A stretch of DNA of 64,000 nucleotides from Microbacterium oleivorans. GTDB taxonomy: Bacteria > Actinomycetota > Actinomycetes > Actinomycetales > Microbacteriaceae. The position numbers and the translations under genes were made by a program. Below are positions 53,797 to 62,601 of the stretch, piece after piece. The notes beneath the pieces are model-generated. The model made no database searches, had not been told where the DNA came from, and saw only the letters and a program-made list of their open reading frames with translations. The stretch spans positions 1 through 64,000 of the forward strand of contig NZ_JAMBOV010000003.1 of NCBI RefSeq assembly GCF_023715745.1, written 5' to 3'. Each line of letters begins with the position of its first letter. The first letter of the stretch is position 1.

Positions 53797-54996
53797 TCAC
53801 CCGTATGTGTCGAGCCAGCGGTACGCCTGTTCCTCCCACGGGCCGTAGCGCTCGGGATATGCGGAGATCTGCACGGCCTGCGCGGCATCGCCGAAGGCCA
53901 TGCCCTCCCAGCCGTCGATGTCGAGGAGTCCGCGCGTGCGATCACCGTTGGGGTCGCCCGGCCCACCGAAGAACGCGGCGGCGGACCGGCGCGGGTCGCG
54001 GATCTGCGCGATCGACCCCCAGCCCGCGCTCGGGCGCTGCTGGAACAGTCCCACCGAGTCGCGGTCGCCGCCGTCGAGGTTGCGGATCCAGGACTCGACC
54101 ATGGCGGTCGCCAACGCGATCGCGATGCCGTCGCGTGAGACCCCGCGCTCGCGACCCACCGCGATGATCGTCTTCACGTTCTCGATCTGCTCCGCATCCA
54201 GCCTGACGTCGGCCGCAGAAGTGGGCGCGGCCACGGCCGCAGCGGCGACCGGAATCCGGAGCTTCTGACCGGGATAGATGATCGAGCGCTCGTCGAGCCC
54301 GTTCACCGTCAGCAGTCGAGACAGACTGACCCCGCTGCGCTTCGCGATCGCCCAGAGTGTCTCGCCCGTCGCGACCTCGTGCACGGGACCGGTCGCTTCC
54401 GGCTGCGGCGCGGACGTGCGGGACGCGGCGGCGGGTGCGGCCGTGAGAGCTCCCACGCGCAGCTTCTGACCCGGGTGGATCATGGTGGACGACCCGAGGT
54501 CATTCGCGCGGGAGAGGGCGGCGACGCTCATGCCGTGCCGCGCGGCGATCGCCCACAGCGTGTCGCCGGATCGAACCGTGTAGGTGGATGCCGGCGTGGT
54601 CGGCGTCGCGGTGCGCGGTGCGCGGGCATCCGCCTTCTTCGGTCCCAGCTGCAGGACATCACCGGGCCGGATGATCGACGTCCAGCCCAGCCCGTTCCAC
54701 GCCAGGACGTCGGCGGTACGGACACCGTTGGCTGCGGCGATCGCGCTGACGGTGTCGCCGCGCGTGACGACATGGGTCCTCACCGCCGTCTGTGCAGCCG
54801 GGGTGCCGACGACTCGCGTCGACGACGCCGACTCCGCGTGAGCCCGCACGGCCACCGGTTCCGGCGCGGTCCGGTGGCGGTCCTCGGCCTGCGCGGCATC
54901 GAGGGGCACCAGGGACATGGACAGGGCGATCGAGCCGATCACGGCGGGAGTGCGGTTGTCGCGCAGGGCAGCGGTGAGGACGTCGTAGCGGCGCAC
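53797..54996 (-). CDS. Secreted triple-LysM protein with lysozyme-like domain
   Basis: A 399-aa exported protein. A signal-like N-terminus (about 1-37) precedes LysM domains at about 75-118, 139-181 and 206-248 (GDTLWAIAARHG; NGLDERSIIYPGQKL), linked by Ala/Thr-rich spacers. The C-terminal domain (265-399) resembles a goose-lysozyme/transglycosylase fold with Glu301 in AMVESWIRN and DSVGLFQQRPS. It probably binds and cuts peptidoglycan. GTG 54996 is preferred because AAGGAA precedes it; a GTG at 55050 would fall inside the promoter described next. Confidence 0.85.
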   Translation of the reverse strand: MRRYDVLTAALRDNRTPAVIGSIALSMSLVPLDAAQAEDRHRTAPEPVAVRAHAESASSTRVVGTPAAQTAVRTHVVTRGDTVSAIAAANGVRTADVLAWNGLGWTSIIRPGDVLQLGPKKADARAPRTATPTTPASTYTVRSGDTLWAIAARHGMSVAALSRANDLGSSTMIHPGQKLRVGALTAAPAAASRTSAPQPEATGPVHEVATGETLWAIAKRSGVSLSRLLTVNGLDERSIIYPGQKLRIPVAAAAVAAPTSAADVRLDAEQIENVKTIIAVGRERGVSRDGIAIALATAMVESWIRNLDGGDRDSVGLFQQRPSAGWGSIAQIRDPRRSAAAFFGGPGDPNGDRTRGLLDIDGWEGMAFGDAAQAVQISAYPERYGPWEEQAYRWLDTYG

Positions 54997-55040
54997 AGGT
55001 GTTCCTTCGTTCGGTCCCAGCTCGTCGATTCCCCCGCAGA

Positions 55041-55070
55041 ACCGTGTCACGCCGATGTTGCTGGTGTCAA
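55041..55070 (-). promoter_or_regulatory. Promoter of the LysM gene (TTGACA-N18-CACGGT)
   Basis: Minus-strand TTGACA (55065-55070 top strand) and CACGGT (55041-55046) are 18 nt apart, giving a leader of about 40 nt before GTG 54996. It is the only clear consensus -35 I noticed. Confidence 0.5.
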
Positions 55071-55122
55071 TGCATGTGGCGCATGTGACTGTTGTGATTC
55101 ACGTCGCCCGGACCCCGGATGC

Positions 55123-55128
55123 GATAGT
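55123..55128 (+). promoter_or_regulatory. -10 hexamer GATAGT, leaderless start
   Basis: GATAGT, 6 nt, then GTG at 55135 (Rv2175c-like gene). The intervening GGAGAG is too close to the start for normal ribosome binding. Confidence 0.45.
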
Positions 55129-55134
55129 GGAGAG

Positions 55135-55479
55135 GTGACTACAGATGCGTCCGTGTCCACTGACTGGCTGAGCCTCCCTGAGCTGGTCGACCTGACCGGT
55201 GAGCCCCTCGGGCGCGTGCGCCGGATGCTCGACGAGCACCAGCTCGTGGCGTCGCGCCGCTTCGGCGCGCCCCGGGTCCCCTCCGTCTTCCTCGTCGACG
55301 GCGCGCCGATCTCCTCCCTGCGGGGGACGATCATCGTCCTGCAGGATGCCGGCTTCTCCGACGACGAAGCGATCGACTGGCTGCTCGCCCCTGAGGAGTC
55401 CATCGGTCTCGCGCCGATCGAAGCTCTCCGGCAGGGCCGGAAGAGCGAAGTGCGCCGCGTCGCCCAGTCGCTGGCCTGA
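55135..55479 (+). CDS. Rv2175c-like DNA-binding protein, likely kinase substrate
   Basis: A 114-aa protein with an N-terminal winged-helix-like unit (LSLPELVDLTGEPLGRVRRM) and a C-terminal region LRGTIIVLQDAGFSDDEAIDWL ending in a basic helix. It aligns well by eye with M. tuberculosis Rv2175c, a DNA-binding protein phosphorylated by PknL on an N-terminal threonine; this N-terminus also holds Thr/Ser residues (TTDASVST). The conserved neighbourhood with a Ser/Thr kinase supports the same relationship. Its targets are unknown. Confidence 0.85.
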   Translation: MTTDASVSTDWLSLPELVDLTGEPLGRVRRMLDEHQLVASRRFGAPRVPSVFLVDGAPISSLRGTIIVLQDAGFSDDEAIDWLLAPEESIGLAPIEALRQGRKSEVRRVAQSLA

Positions 55480-55498
55480 GCGCCGCTGCGTCGGGCTC

Positions 55499-56596
55499 TC
55501 AGGCGGCGCGCACCGTCGCGGCCCGCGCGAGGTCGCGGAGCTCGCTGACCGCCGCGTGACCCAGGCGCGCGCCGCGGAGGGCGCGGTCCGCTTCGGTCGC
55601 CCACGCGGTGATCCGCTCCTCGACGCGTGCGAGCGCGCCCGTCTCGACGATCGTCTGCTGCAGGTGCGCGACCTGATCCGACGTGAGCTCCCTGTCCCCG
55701 ATGAGTTCGTCGAAGACGGTGAGGGCTCCCGGGGGCAAGGCGGCGCGCGCGTAGGCGATGAGGAGCGTCCGCTTTCCCTCGCGCAGGTCGTCGCCGACGG
55801 GCTTGCCGGTCACGGCCGTGTCGCCGAACACACCGAGAACGTCGTCACGCAGCTGGAAGGCGAGACCGACCGGATGACCGAACGCGGCGAGGGCGGCGTA
55901 CTGGTCGTCGTCGGCGCCAGCGAGCACCGCGCCCAGTTGCAACGGATGCTGCACGCTGTAGCGCGCTGACTTGAGGGAGGCCACGCGCAGCGCACGGTCG
56001 GGGTGCGTGTCCACCGGCGCGATCACGTAGACGGATTCCTCCGCGATGTCGAGGAACTGGCCGACGGTGACTTCTCGGCGCATGCGACCGAACTCGGCGC
56101 GCGCGCGGGCGGCGGCCGTCGGGTCCGCGGCGAAGAGGCCCTCTTCGAGCAGGTCGTCGCTCCACGCCACGAGCAGGTCGCCCAGGAGGATCGCGGCCGA
56201 CGTGCCGAAGTCCGCGGCGTCGCCCGCCCAGCGGCCGCCGCGATGGGTCGCCTCCCACGCGCGATGGGCCGCTGGGCGGCCCCGCCGCGTATCGGAGCGG
56301 TCGATGACGTCGTCGTGCACCAGGGCCGCGGCGTGGAAGATCTCGAGGGCTGCGGATGCCGCCGTCACGACGTCGGGGACGTGTTCCGCATCCCGTGTGC
56401 CGGCCGTGGCCACTGCGCGCCATCCGGCGAGGCAGAAGCGGGCGCGGAAGCCCTTGCCTCCCGTGGCCGCGGCGGCTCCGGAATCGACGAAGGAGCGGGC
56501 CTCGTCACCGAATTCCGCGACCGCATCCCGCTGGTCCTGCAGGAACCTCTCGACTCGCTGGGAAACGGCCACGATCGGGTCGGGGGAAGGGGACAC
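55499..56596 (-). CDS. Polyprenyl diphosphate synthase
   Basis: A 365-aa trans-isoprenyl diphosphate synthase. The first Asp-rich motif is Asp95-Asp96-Asp99 (VHDDVIDRSD), the second is LRDDVLGVFGD, and GKPVGDDLREGKRTLL follows. It elongates allylic diphosphates for menaquinone side chains, carotenoids or related lipids; chain length cannot be told. In mycobacteria an idsA-type gene sits in the same place. The GTG start is 6 nt after minus-strand TAGGCT. Confidence 0.92.
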   Translation of the reverse strand: MSPSPDPIVAVSQRVERFLQDQRDAVAEFGDEARSFVDSGAAAATGGKGFRARFCLAGWRAVATAGTRDAEHVPDVVTAASAALEIFHAAALVHDDVIDRSDTRRGRPAAHRAWEATHRGGRWAGDAADFGTSAAILLGDLLVAWSDDLLEEGLFAADPTAAARARAEFGRMRREVTVGQFLDIAEESVYVIAPVDTHPDRALRVASLKSARYSVQHPLQLGAVLAGADDDQYAALAAFGHPVGLAFQLRDDVLGVFGDTAVTGKPVGDDLREGKRTLLIAYARAALPPGALTVFDELIGDRELTSDQVAHLQQTIVETGALARVEERITAWATEADRALRGARLGHAAVSELRDLARAATVRAA

Positions 56597-56602
56597 GGGC
56601 CT

Positions 56603-56608
56603 AGCCTA
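56603..56608 (-). promoter_or_regulatory. -10 hexamer TAGGCT, leaderless start of polyprenyl synthase
   Basis: Minus-strand TAGGCT, AGGCCC (6 nt), then GTG at 56596. Confidence 0.55.
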
Positions 56609-56656
56609 GTGATCGCGCGCACGCGTACACTTGATGGACCGACCCGAGGGGGATGC

Positions 56657-57034
56657 ATGCCACTGTCAGAGCAGGAGCAGCGTCTGCTGGACGAGATGGA
56701 ACGCCATCTCATGCGCAACGACGCCGATGTTGTCAGCGCGGACCGGGGAGCCGCCCCCCTCAGCTACCGCAACATCGTCTACGGGTCCGTCATCGTCCTG
56801 CTCGGCATCGCCGGGCTCGTCGTCGGTGTGGCCACCTCTCTCACCATCATCGGTGTGATCGCCTTCGTGATCATGGTGGGCGGTGTCGTCCTCGCTTTCA
56901 CTCCCGCGAAGGGTGCGGCGGCAGCGCGCGCCGCATCGGGCTCCCGCAAGCCGCGTGCCGCGAAGGCACCGGCATCCGCGTCCTTCATGGACCGGATGAA
57001 CGATCGCTGGGATCGCAGGAACGACGATCGATGA
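56657..57034 (+). CDS. DUF3040 membrane protein
   Basis: A 125-aa protein. The cytoplasmic N-terminus [19 protein letters not shown] is the DUF3040 hallmark. Two membrane helices follow (about 40-60 and 64-84), then a basic tail ending [19 protein letters not shown]3040 proteins lie next to the dcw cluster throughout Actinobacteria, but their role is unknown. TACACT (56626-56631) is a possible -10, with GAGGGGG as ribosome site. Confidence 0.88.
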   Translation: MPLSEQEQRLLDEMERHLMRNDADVVSADRGAAPLSYRNIVYGSVIVLLGIAGLVVGVATSLTIIGVIAFVIMVGGVVLAFTPAKGAAAARAASGSRKPRAAKAPASASFMDRMNDRWDRRNDDR

Positions 57035-57062
57035 TCTGACCCTCCACCTCCCTCCACTTCTG

Positions 57063-57092
57063 AAGCACCGACCTCCGGGTCGGTGCTTTTTT
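57063..57092 (+). terminator. Intrinsic terminator after DUF3040
   Basis: An 11-bp stem (57063-57073 with 57078-57088, core AGCACCGACC) closes on TCCG and runs into a tract of six T. It is the only classic U-tailed terminator in the window and insulates the dcw cluster from upstream reading. Confidence 0.93.
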
Positions 57093-57184
57093 GCGCCCGT
57101 GCGGCGACGCTTCCCGCACACCTTCATCGCCGTGGATCCGCGTGCAGCCGGACCACGAAGCGATGGGGGCGTGGATCTGTCGCT

Positions 57185-57210
57185 AAGTGGAGGAAAGTGG
57201 AGTAAAGTGG
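57185..57210 (+). promoter_or_regulatory. MraZ operator, three 10-bp-spaced repeats
   Basis: AAGTGG occurs at 57185, 57195 and 57205, exactly one helical turn apart, 42 nt upstream of the mraZ start. MraZ is known to bind such direct repeats in its own promoter and repress the dcw cluster. TAAAGT (57203-57208) overlaps the third repeat and could be the -10. Confidence 0.8.
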
Positions 57211-57251
57211 CGTCATCCTGGAGCGGGCCGGACGAAGGGGGTGACCGAGCG

Positions 57252-57683
57252 ATGTTGTTGGGCACTCACACCCCCAAGCTGGACGACAAGGGCCGGGTCA
57301 TCCTGCCGGCCAAGTTCCGCGACGACCTCGGCCCAGGCGTCGTGATCACCCGCGGTCAGGAACGCTGCCTGTACGTGTTCAGCTCGGCGGAGTTCGAGCG
57401 GGTGTACGAGCGCATCCGGGAAGCGCCGTTGACCAACAAGCAGGCGCGCGACTTCCAGCGCATGTTCCTCTCCGGCGCGAGTGCCGAGAAGCCCGACTCC
57501 CAGAACCGCATCACCATCCCTCCGCACCTGCGGACCTACGCGGCCCTCGAACGCGAACTCGTCGTCACGGGTGTCGGCGCACACGCCGAGATCTGGAACG
57601 CCGACGCCTGGAACGCGTACGCCGACAGCAACGAGGACACCTATTCGGACATGGAGCAGGAGGTGATCCCGGGACTCTTCTGA
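57252..57683 (+). CDS. mraZ: Transcriptional regulator MraZ
   Basis: A 143-aa protein with two SpoVT/AbrB-type swapped-hairpin halves. The first contains [20 protein letters not shown], the second [15 protein letters not shown]. Each holds the DxxGR/DxxxR motif, the second with the common variation DSQNR. MraZ forms a ring that binds the repeats upstream. ATG 57252 fits the family N-terminus ([10 protein letters not shown]); the open frame continues upstream through the operator and is not coding. Confidence 0.94.
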   Translation: MLLGTHTPKLDDKGRVILPAKFRDDLGPGVVITRGQERCLYVFSSAEFERVYERIREAPLTNKQARDFQRMFLSGASAEKPDSQNRITIPPHLRTYAALERELVVTGVGAHAEIWNADAWNAYADSNEDTYSDMEQEVIPGLF

Positions 57684-57788
57684 TCCTCGACCGCGACTCC
57701 CAGCCGCTCGCCCTGACGCACTTCCCCGGCGCCAGGTCGGAGCGGATGGGGATCGGGGCCGAGGGCCACCGACAGAACCGAATGCACC

Positions 57789-58748
57789 ATGAGCCACGAC
57801 GACATCCACACCCCCGTCCTCCTCGACCGCTGCGTCGAGCTGCTCGCGCCCGCGCTGCAGCGCGAAGGCGCCGTCATCGTGGACGCCACCGAAGGCATGG
57901 GAGGCCACTCCGAGGCGCTCCTCGAGCGGTTCCCGGGCGTGCGCCTGATCGGCCTCGACCGCGACACCGACGCGCTCCGGATCGCGGGGGAGCGGCTCGC
58001 GCGCTTCGGCGACCGCGTGACCCTGGTGCACACCGTCTACGACGGCATCGCCGAGGCCGTGCGGAGTGCGGGTGTCGCGAAGGCCGACGGCATCCTGTTC
58101 GATCTGGGTGTGTCGTCCCTGCAGCTGGACGAGGCGGAGCGCGGGTTCGCGTACGCGAAGGACGCGCCCCTGGACATGCGGATGGATCAGACCGCGCCGA
58201 CCACGGCGGCGGACATCGTCGCCACCTACGGCGAGGGCGACCTGCGTCGGATCTTCGAGCGGTACGGCGAGGAGAAGCTCGCCGGGCGCTACGCCCGCGC
58301 CATCATCGCCGCGCGCGAGGAGGCTCCGATCGACCGTTCCGGGCGGCTCGTCGAGATCCTCATCGCGGCGACCCCGGTCGCTGTGCAGCGCGCGCTCAGC
58401 GGGCACCCCGCCAAGCGGGTGTTCCAAGCGCTGCGGATCGAGGTCAACGGCGAGCTGGCCGTGCTGGAACGTGCGATGCCCGAAGCCCTCGGCATCCTGC
58501 CGGTGGGCGGTCGGATCGTCGTCATGTCCTATCAGTCGCTCGAGGACCGGCTCATCAAGCGCGTCTTCGCCGAGGCGACCCGGTCCACGGCGCCGGCCGG
58601 CCTCCCCATCGAGCCGCCCGAGCACGCCCCCCGCTTCCGCCTGCTCACCAAGGGCGCGGAAGTGGCATCAGACGAAGAGAAGTCCCGCAATCCGCGCGCC
58701 ACCCCGGTGCGTCTGCGCGCGGCAGAGCGAGTGAGGGAGGCGTCATGA
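57789..58748 (+). CDS. rsmH: 16S rRNA (cytosine-1402-N4)-methyltransferase
   Basis: A 319-aa RsmH/MraW enzyme. [13 protein letters not shown] starts the domain; the SAM site is [16 protein letters not shown], followed by [18 protein letters not shown] and the C-terminal [10 protein letters not shown]. It methylates N4 of C1402 in the ribosomal P site. ATG 57789 has a poor ribosome site. It overlaps ftsL by 4 bp. Confidence 0.95.
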   Translation: MSHDDIHTPVLLDRCVELLAPALQREGAVIVDATEGMGGHSEALLERFPGVRLIGLDRDTDALRIAGERLARFGDRVTLVHTVYDGIAEAVRSAGVAKADGILFDLGVSSLQLDEAERGFAYAKDAPLDMRMDQTAPTTAADIVATYGEGDLRRIFERYGEEKLAGRYARAIIAAREEAPIDRSGRLVEILIAATPVAVQRALSGHPAKRVFQALRIEVNGELAVLERAMPEALGILPVGGRIVVMSYQSLEDRLIKRVFAEATRSTAPAGLPIEPPEHAPRFRLLTKGAEVASDEEKSRNPRATPVRLRAAERVREAS

Positions 58749-59341
58749 CCGCTCCGGCCCTGGCCACCACAGCCATCGACAACGCCGTCGTCGAGTCGAC
58801 CGCGCCGGTCCTGCGCCCGCTGGGTCGCCCCGGCGTCGGGATCGCCATGCACCCGCGTCGCCGTCCTCGACTCGTGTTCGGCATCGTCGCCGTCGCCGGC
58901 GCGCTCGCGATCGCCGGCGTGCAGATGGGACTGTCCATCGTCACGACGCAGGGCGCCTACGAGGTCAAGGACCTGACGGCGCAGCAGCGGGACGCGAACT
59001 ACCAGAAGCAGATCCTCGAGGAGGAGATCGCCGGCCTCAGCTCGCCGCAGTTCCTCGCCGCGAACGCCGCCGCGCTCGGCCTGGTCGCCGGTGGCGAGCC
59101 GAACTACCTGCGCCTGAGCGACGGCACGACGCTCGGACCGCAGAAGGGGGCATCGGACGCCTCCTCGATCGAGGCGCTCTCCCGCGCAGCCGTCTCCAAC
59201 GCACTCGTCGCCGGCGTCCCGCTCGTCACCGATCCGGAGGCGAGCCTGGACTCGGGCGTCTCGATCGATGAGGAGCTGCTGGCCAATACGCCGACACCCC
59301 CTGCCATCACCGACGGACTGCCGACCCCGAGCACACACTGA
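58745..59341 (+). CDS. ftsL: FtsL-like septum protein
   Basis: A 198-aa bitopic membrane protein. A cytoplasmic N-terminus with Arg cluster (MHPRRRPR) precedes a membrane helix (about 42-62). A coiled coil (about 73-98) and the conserved [17 protein letters not shown] follow, then a long Ser/Ala-rich tail. Sequence conservation is low, as usual for FtsL, so the call rests on topology and position between rsmH and ftsI. It should bridge FtsQ/FtsB and FtsW/FtsI. Confidence 0.82.
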   Translation: MTAPALATTAIDNAVVESTAPVLRPLGRPGVGIAMHPRRRPRLVFGIVAVAGALAIAGVQMGLSIVTTQGAYEVKDLTAQQRDANYQKQILEEEIAGLSSPQFLAANAAALGLVAGGEPNYLRLSDGTTLGPQKGASDASSIEALSRAAVSNALVAGVPLVTDPEASLDSGVSIDEELLANTPTPPAITDGLPTPSTH

Positions 59342-59345
59342 GAAC

Positions 59346-61160
59346 ATGACGACACGAGCAACCCGAGGCCCGCGCCGTCGCACCGTCGTCGCCCTCGCCG
59401 TCGTCCTGGTCGTCCTGATCGCGTTCGTCGCCCGGCTGATCGACATCCAGGTCGTCAACGCGAGTCAGCACGTCGACGACGCATTCAGCAAGGGGATGCG
59501 GGTCACCTCGACACTCGAGGGTGCCCGAGGCTCCATCGTCGACACCCACGGCACCCCGCTCGCCACCAGCATCCTGCGCTACGACGTCGTCGTCGACCCG
59601 ATGCTGGCGGAGAAGGGCATGTCCCTCCGGGACGAGAACGGCTCCCTCGTCAAGGAAGACGACGGCAAGACGACAGTCCGCGTGACGTGGCCGGAGATCG
59701 CGGCGCAGATCGCCGAGATCACCGGACAGGAGGCCGCAGAGGTCCAGGCGGTCGCCGACGACGCGATCGCGAAGGACGCGGGCTCGCGCTGGGCGCGGAT
59801 CAAACGATCGGTCTCGACGGCGGAGTTCCGCGCCCTGGCCGACCTGCAGATCCCGTTCATCTCGTTCGATCCGGTCGCCTCGCGGTCGTACCCGAACGGT
59901 GCGGTCGCCGGGAACATCCTGGGATTCGTCGGATCGGACAGCAAGCCGCTCGAAGGCGTCGAGGCGCTGCAGGATTCCTGCCTCGAGCCCACGGATGGCA
60001 GCATCCGCTACCAGAAGGGCGCTGACGGGGTGGTCATCCCGGGGACGGCGGTCGAGCAGCCCGCGAAGGACGGCGGCACCCTCGCTTTGACCATCGACGC
60101 CGACCTGCAGTGGTACATGCAGCAGCTGATCGCCGAAGAGACCGAGCGATATCAGGCGGACTGGGGCGGGATCATCGTCATGGAGGTCTCGACGGGCAAG
60201 ATCCGCGCGCTGGCGGAGACCCCCACGGTCGACCCCAACGACCCCGGCGCCAGCGAACCCGAGGATCGCGGGTCGAGGCTGCTGCGGTTCTCTTTCGAGC
60301 CCGGCTCGACCTTCAAGCCGGTGACCGCCGCGACGGCCATCGAGCAGGCGGGCGTGACCCCGGAATCGACGGTGACCGTTCCCGACAGGATGGTCTTCGA
60401 CAACGGTGCGGTCGTCAACGACTCCGAGAATCACGCGACGGAGAACCTGACCCTCAACGGCGGTCTGGTGACCTCGTCCAACGTCGCCATGTCGCAGTTC
60501 GGAGGCATGGTCGACCCCCAGACGCGCTACGACTACCTGACCAGGTTCGGCGCCGGCCAGCCGACGGGTCTCGACTGGTCGGGTGAGCCGAAGACGACGA
60601 TCGCGCCGGCCGACACGTGGGACAACCAGACGAAGTACGCCACCACCTTCGGGCAGGCGTTCACCGTCACCGCGGTCCAGGTCGCCAGCGCCTACCAGAC
60701 CTTCGCGAACCACGGTCTGCGGATGCCGGCATCACTCGTCGAGTCGTGCACGAAGCCCGACGGCACCGTGGTGAAACCCGATCTCGCCGAGCCCGAGCAG
60801 GTCATCAAGAAGGAGACCGCCGACGAGGTCTCCCTCATGCTCGAGAACGTCTTCGCGCAGGGAACGCTCGCCGAGGACATCGCCCTTCCCGGCTACCGCA
60901 TGGGCGGCAAGACCGGCACGGCTCAGATCTCCGACGGCAAGGGCGGATACAAGCCGAACACGTATTTCACGTCCCTGGTCGGCTTCGCTCCGGCGGAGGA
61001 TCCGAAGTATGTTGTCCTGACGGTCTTCGACGAGCCCAAGAAGCAGCGCATGTCGTCGGCCAACCGTTCGGTGTTCAAGAAGGCGATGGCGCAGGTGCTC
61101 ACGCACTACCGCGTCATGCCGTCGGGCTCGGAGACCCCCCTCCTGCCCGTCACAGGCTGA
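59346..61160 (+). CDS. ftsI: Septal class B penicillin-binding protein (PBP3)
   Basis: A 604-aa transpeptidase. A membrane helix (about 13-33) precedes a pedestal domain starting LEGARGSIVDTHGTPLA. The catalytic motifs are Ser321 (STFK), Ser377-Ser378-Asn379 (SSN) and Lys522 (KTGT). It cross-links septal peptidoglycan. The start MTTRATRG lies 4 bp after ftsL. Normally murE would follow; here the next gene, 28 bp on, is murF. Confidence 0.95.
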   Translation: MTTRATRGPRRRTVVALAVVLVVLIAFVARLIDIQVVNASQHVDDAFSKGMRVTSTLEGARGSIVDTHGTPLATSILRYDVVVDPMLAEKGMSLRDENGSLVKEDDGKTTVRVTWPEIAAQIAEITGQEAAEVQAVADDAIAKDAGSRWARIKRSVSTAEFRALADLQIPFISFDPVASRSYPNGAVAGNILGFVGSDSKPLEGVEALQDSCLEPTDGSIRYQKGADGVVIPGTAVEQPAKDGGTLALTIDADLQWYMQQLIAEETERYQADWGGIIVMEVSTGKIRALAETPTVDPNDPGASEPEDRGSRLLRFSFEPGSTFKPVTAATAIEQAGVTPESTVTVPDRMVFDNGAVVNDSENHATENLTLNGGLVTSSNVAMSQFGGMVDPQTRYDYLTRFGAGQPTGLDWSGEPKTTIAPADTWDNQTKYATTFGQAFTVTAVQVASAYQTFANHGLRMPASLVESCTKPDGTVVKPDLAEPEQVIKKETADEVSLMLENVFAQGTLAEDIALPGYRMGGKTGTAQISDGKGGYKPNTYFTSLVGFAPAEDPKYVVLTVFDEPKKQRMSSANRSVFKKAMAQVLTHYRVMPSGSETPLLPVTG

Positions 61161-61188
61161 ACCCGAGCGCACGAGGAGACACCCCAGC

Positions 61189-62601
61189 ATGATCCGGATG
61201 ACGCTCGCCGAGGTGACGCACGCCGTCGGCGGCACCCTTCAGCTCCACGGCGCCGACACCCCCGAGACGATCGTCTCGGGCACCGTGGACACCGATTCGC
61301 GCGAGATGGGCCCGGGCTCGGTCTTCGTCGCCAAGCCGGGCGACGCGACGGACGGTCATCTGTTCGTCGGCGACGCCGTCGCGGCCGGCGCGGGCCTGGC
61401 GATCGTGCAGCGACACGTCGACGTGCCGGTCTCGCAGGTCGTCGTCGAGGATGCCGTCGCCGCCCTGGGCGCGCTGGCCCGCGAGGTGGTCTCCCGTGTC
61501 CGCGCGCGGGGCGAGCTCCGCGTGGTCGGGATCACCGGCTCGAACGGCAAGACGACGACGAAGAACCTCCTCGCTCGCATCCTCCAGGACGAGGGGCCCA
61601 CCGTCGCCCCTCGAGCCTCCTTCAACAACGAGGTCGGTGCACCCGTGACGATGCTCCGCGTGACCGAGGACACCCGGTTCCTCGTCAGCGAGCTCGGTGC
61701 CTCCCGGCCCGGTCGGATCGCCGAACTCGCGGGCCTCATCACCCCGGACATCGGCGCCGTGCTGATGGTGGGGCTCGCGCACGCCGGCGGATTCGGCGGC
61801 GTGGAAGCGACCCAGAAGGCCAAGACCGAACTCGTCCAGGCGCTCCGCCGGGGCGGAACCGCCGTTCTGAACGCGGACGACGCCCGGGTCGCGGCGATGG
61901 CCTCCGCAGCCGAGGAGCGCGGTGCCGACGTCCGGTGGTTCGGGCGCGGACCCTCCGCCGATGTCCGCGCAGTGGACGTCGACGTCACGGCATCCGGGAC
62001 GACCGCCACCATCCTGGTCGACGGCCGGCGTCTGCCGTTGCACCTCCGAGTGCTCGGCGAGCACCACGTCCTGAACGCGCTCGCGGCCATCACCGTCGCG
62101 CACGTCCTCGGGGTGGACCCCGCCGACGCCGTCGAACGCATCGGCACGGTCGAGATCGCGGAGCGCTGGCGGATGCAGCCGCTCGGAAGCGACCGCGTGC
62201 GGATCATCAACGACGCATACAACGCGAGCCCCGACTCGATGGCGGCAGCCCTTCGCACCGTCGCCCAGATCACCGCGCCCGGGCAGCGTAAGGTCGCCGT
62301 CCTCGGGGCGATGACCGAGCTCGGCGAGCGGGCGGGGGAAGAGCACGACCGCATCGGGCTCCAAGCCGTGCGGCTGCGATACGAGCGCATCGTGGTCATC
62401 GGCTCGGCGGCGCGACGCCTGTACCTCGCCGCCATCAGCGAAGGATCCTGGGACGGAGAGGCGGTGTTCTTCGAGACGGCCGACGAGGCCTACGAGTACC
62501 TCATGACAGAGCTCCGCGACGGCGACCGGGTGCTCGTGAAGTCCTCGAACTCCGCGGGGCTCAGGTTCCTCGGCGATCGTCTGGGAGAATCGTTCTCGTG
62601 A
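61189..62601 (+). CDS. murF: UDP-MurNAc-tripeptide--D-Ala-D-Ala ligase
   Basis: A 470-aa Mur ligase. The ATP loop is GSNGKTTTKNLLARIL, and FNNEVGAPVTMLR and IINDAYNASPDSM are MurF signatures; the DNPR motif of diaminopimelate-specific MurE is absent. It adds D-Ala-D-Ala to the UDP-MurNAc-tripeptide. GAGGAGA precedes the ATG. It overlaps mraY by 4 bp. Confidence 0.95.
   Translation: MIRMTLAEVTHAVGGTLQLHGADTPETIVSGTVDTDSREMGPGSVFVAKPGDATDGHLFVGDAVAAGAGLAIVQRHVDVPVSQVVVEDAVAALGALAREVVSRVRARGELRVVGITGSNGKTTTKNLLARILQDEGPTVAPRASFNNEVGAPVTMLRVTEDTRFLVSELGASRPGRIAELAGLITPDIGAVLMVGLAHAGGFGGVEATQKAKTELVQALRRGGTAVLNADDARVAAMASAAEERGADVRWFGRGPSADVRAVDVDVTASGTTATILVDGRRLPLHLRVLGEHHVLNALAAITVAHVLGVDPADAVERIGTVEIAERWRMQPLGSDRVRIINDAYNASPDSMAAALRTVAQITAPGQRKVAVLGAMTELGERAGEEHDRIGLQAVRLRYERIVVIGSAARRLYLAAISEGSWDGEAVFFETADEAYEYLMTELRDGDRVLVKSSNSAGLRFLGDRLGESFS

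Noticed and set aside
54997..55050. Alternative GTG start at 55050 for the LysM protein
   Set aside because: It lies within the likely -10 region and lacks a ribosome site; GTG 54996 has AAGGAA and yields a normal signal peptide.
57035..57251. Possible small gene in the longest intergenic gap
   Set aside because: The space is occupied by a terminator and the MraZ operator; the open frame before mraZ has no ribosome site or similarity.
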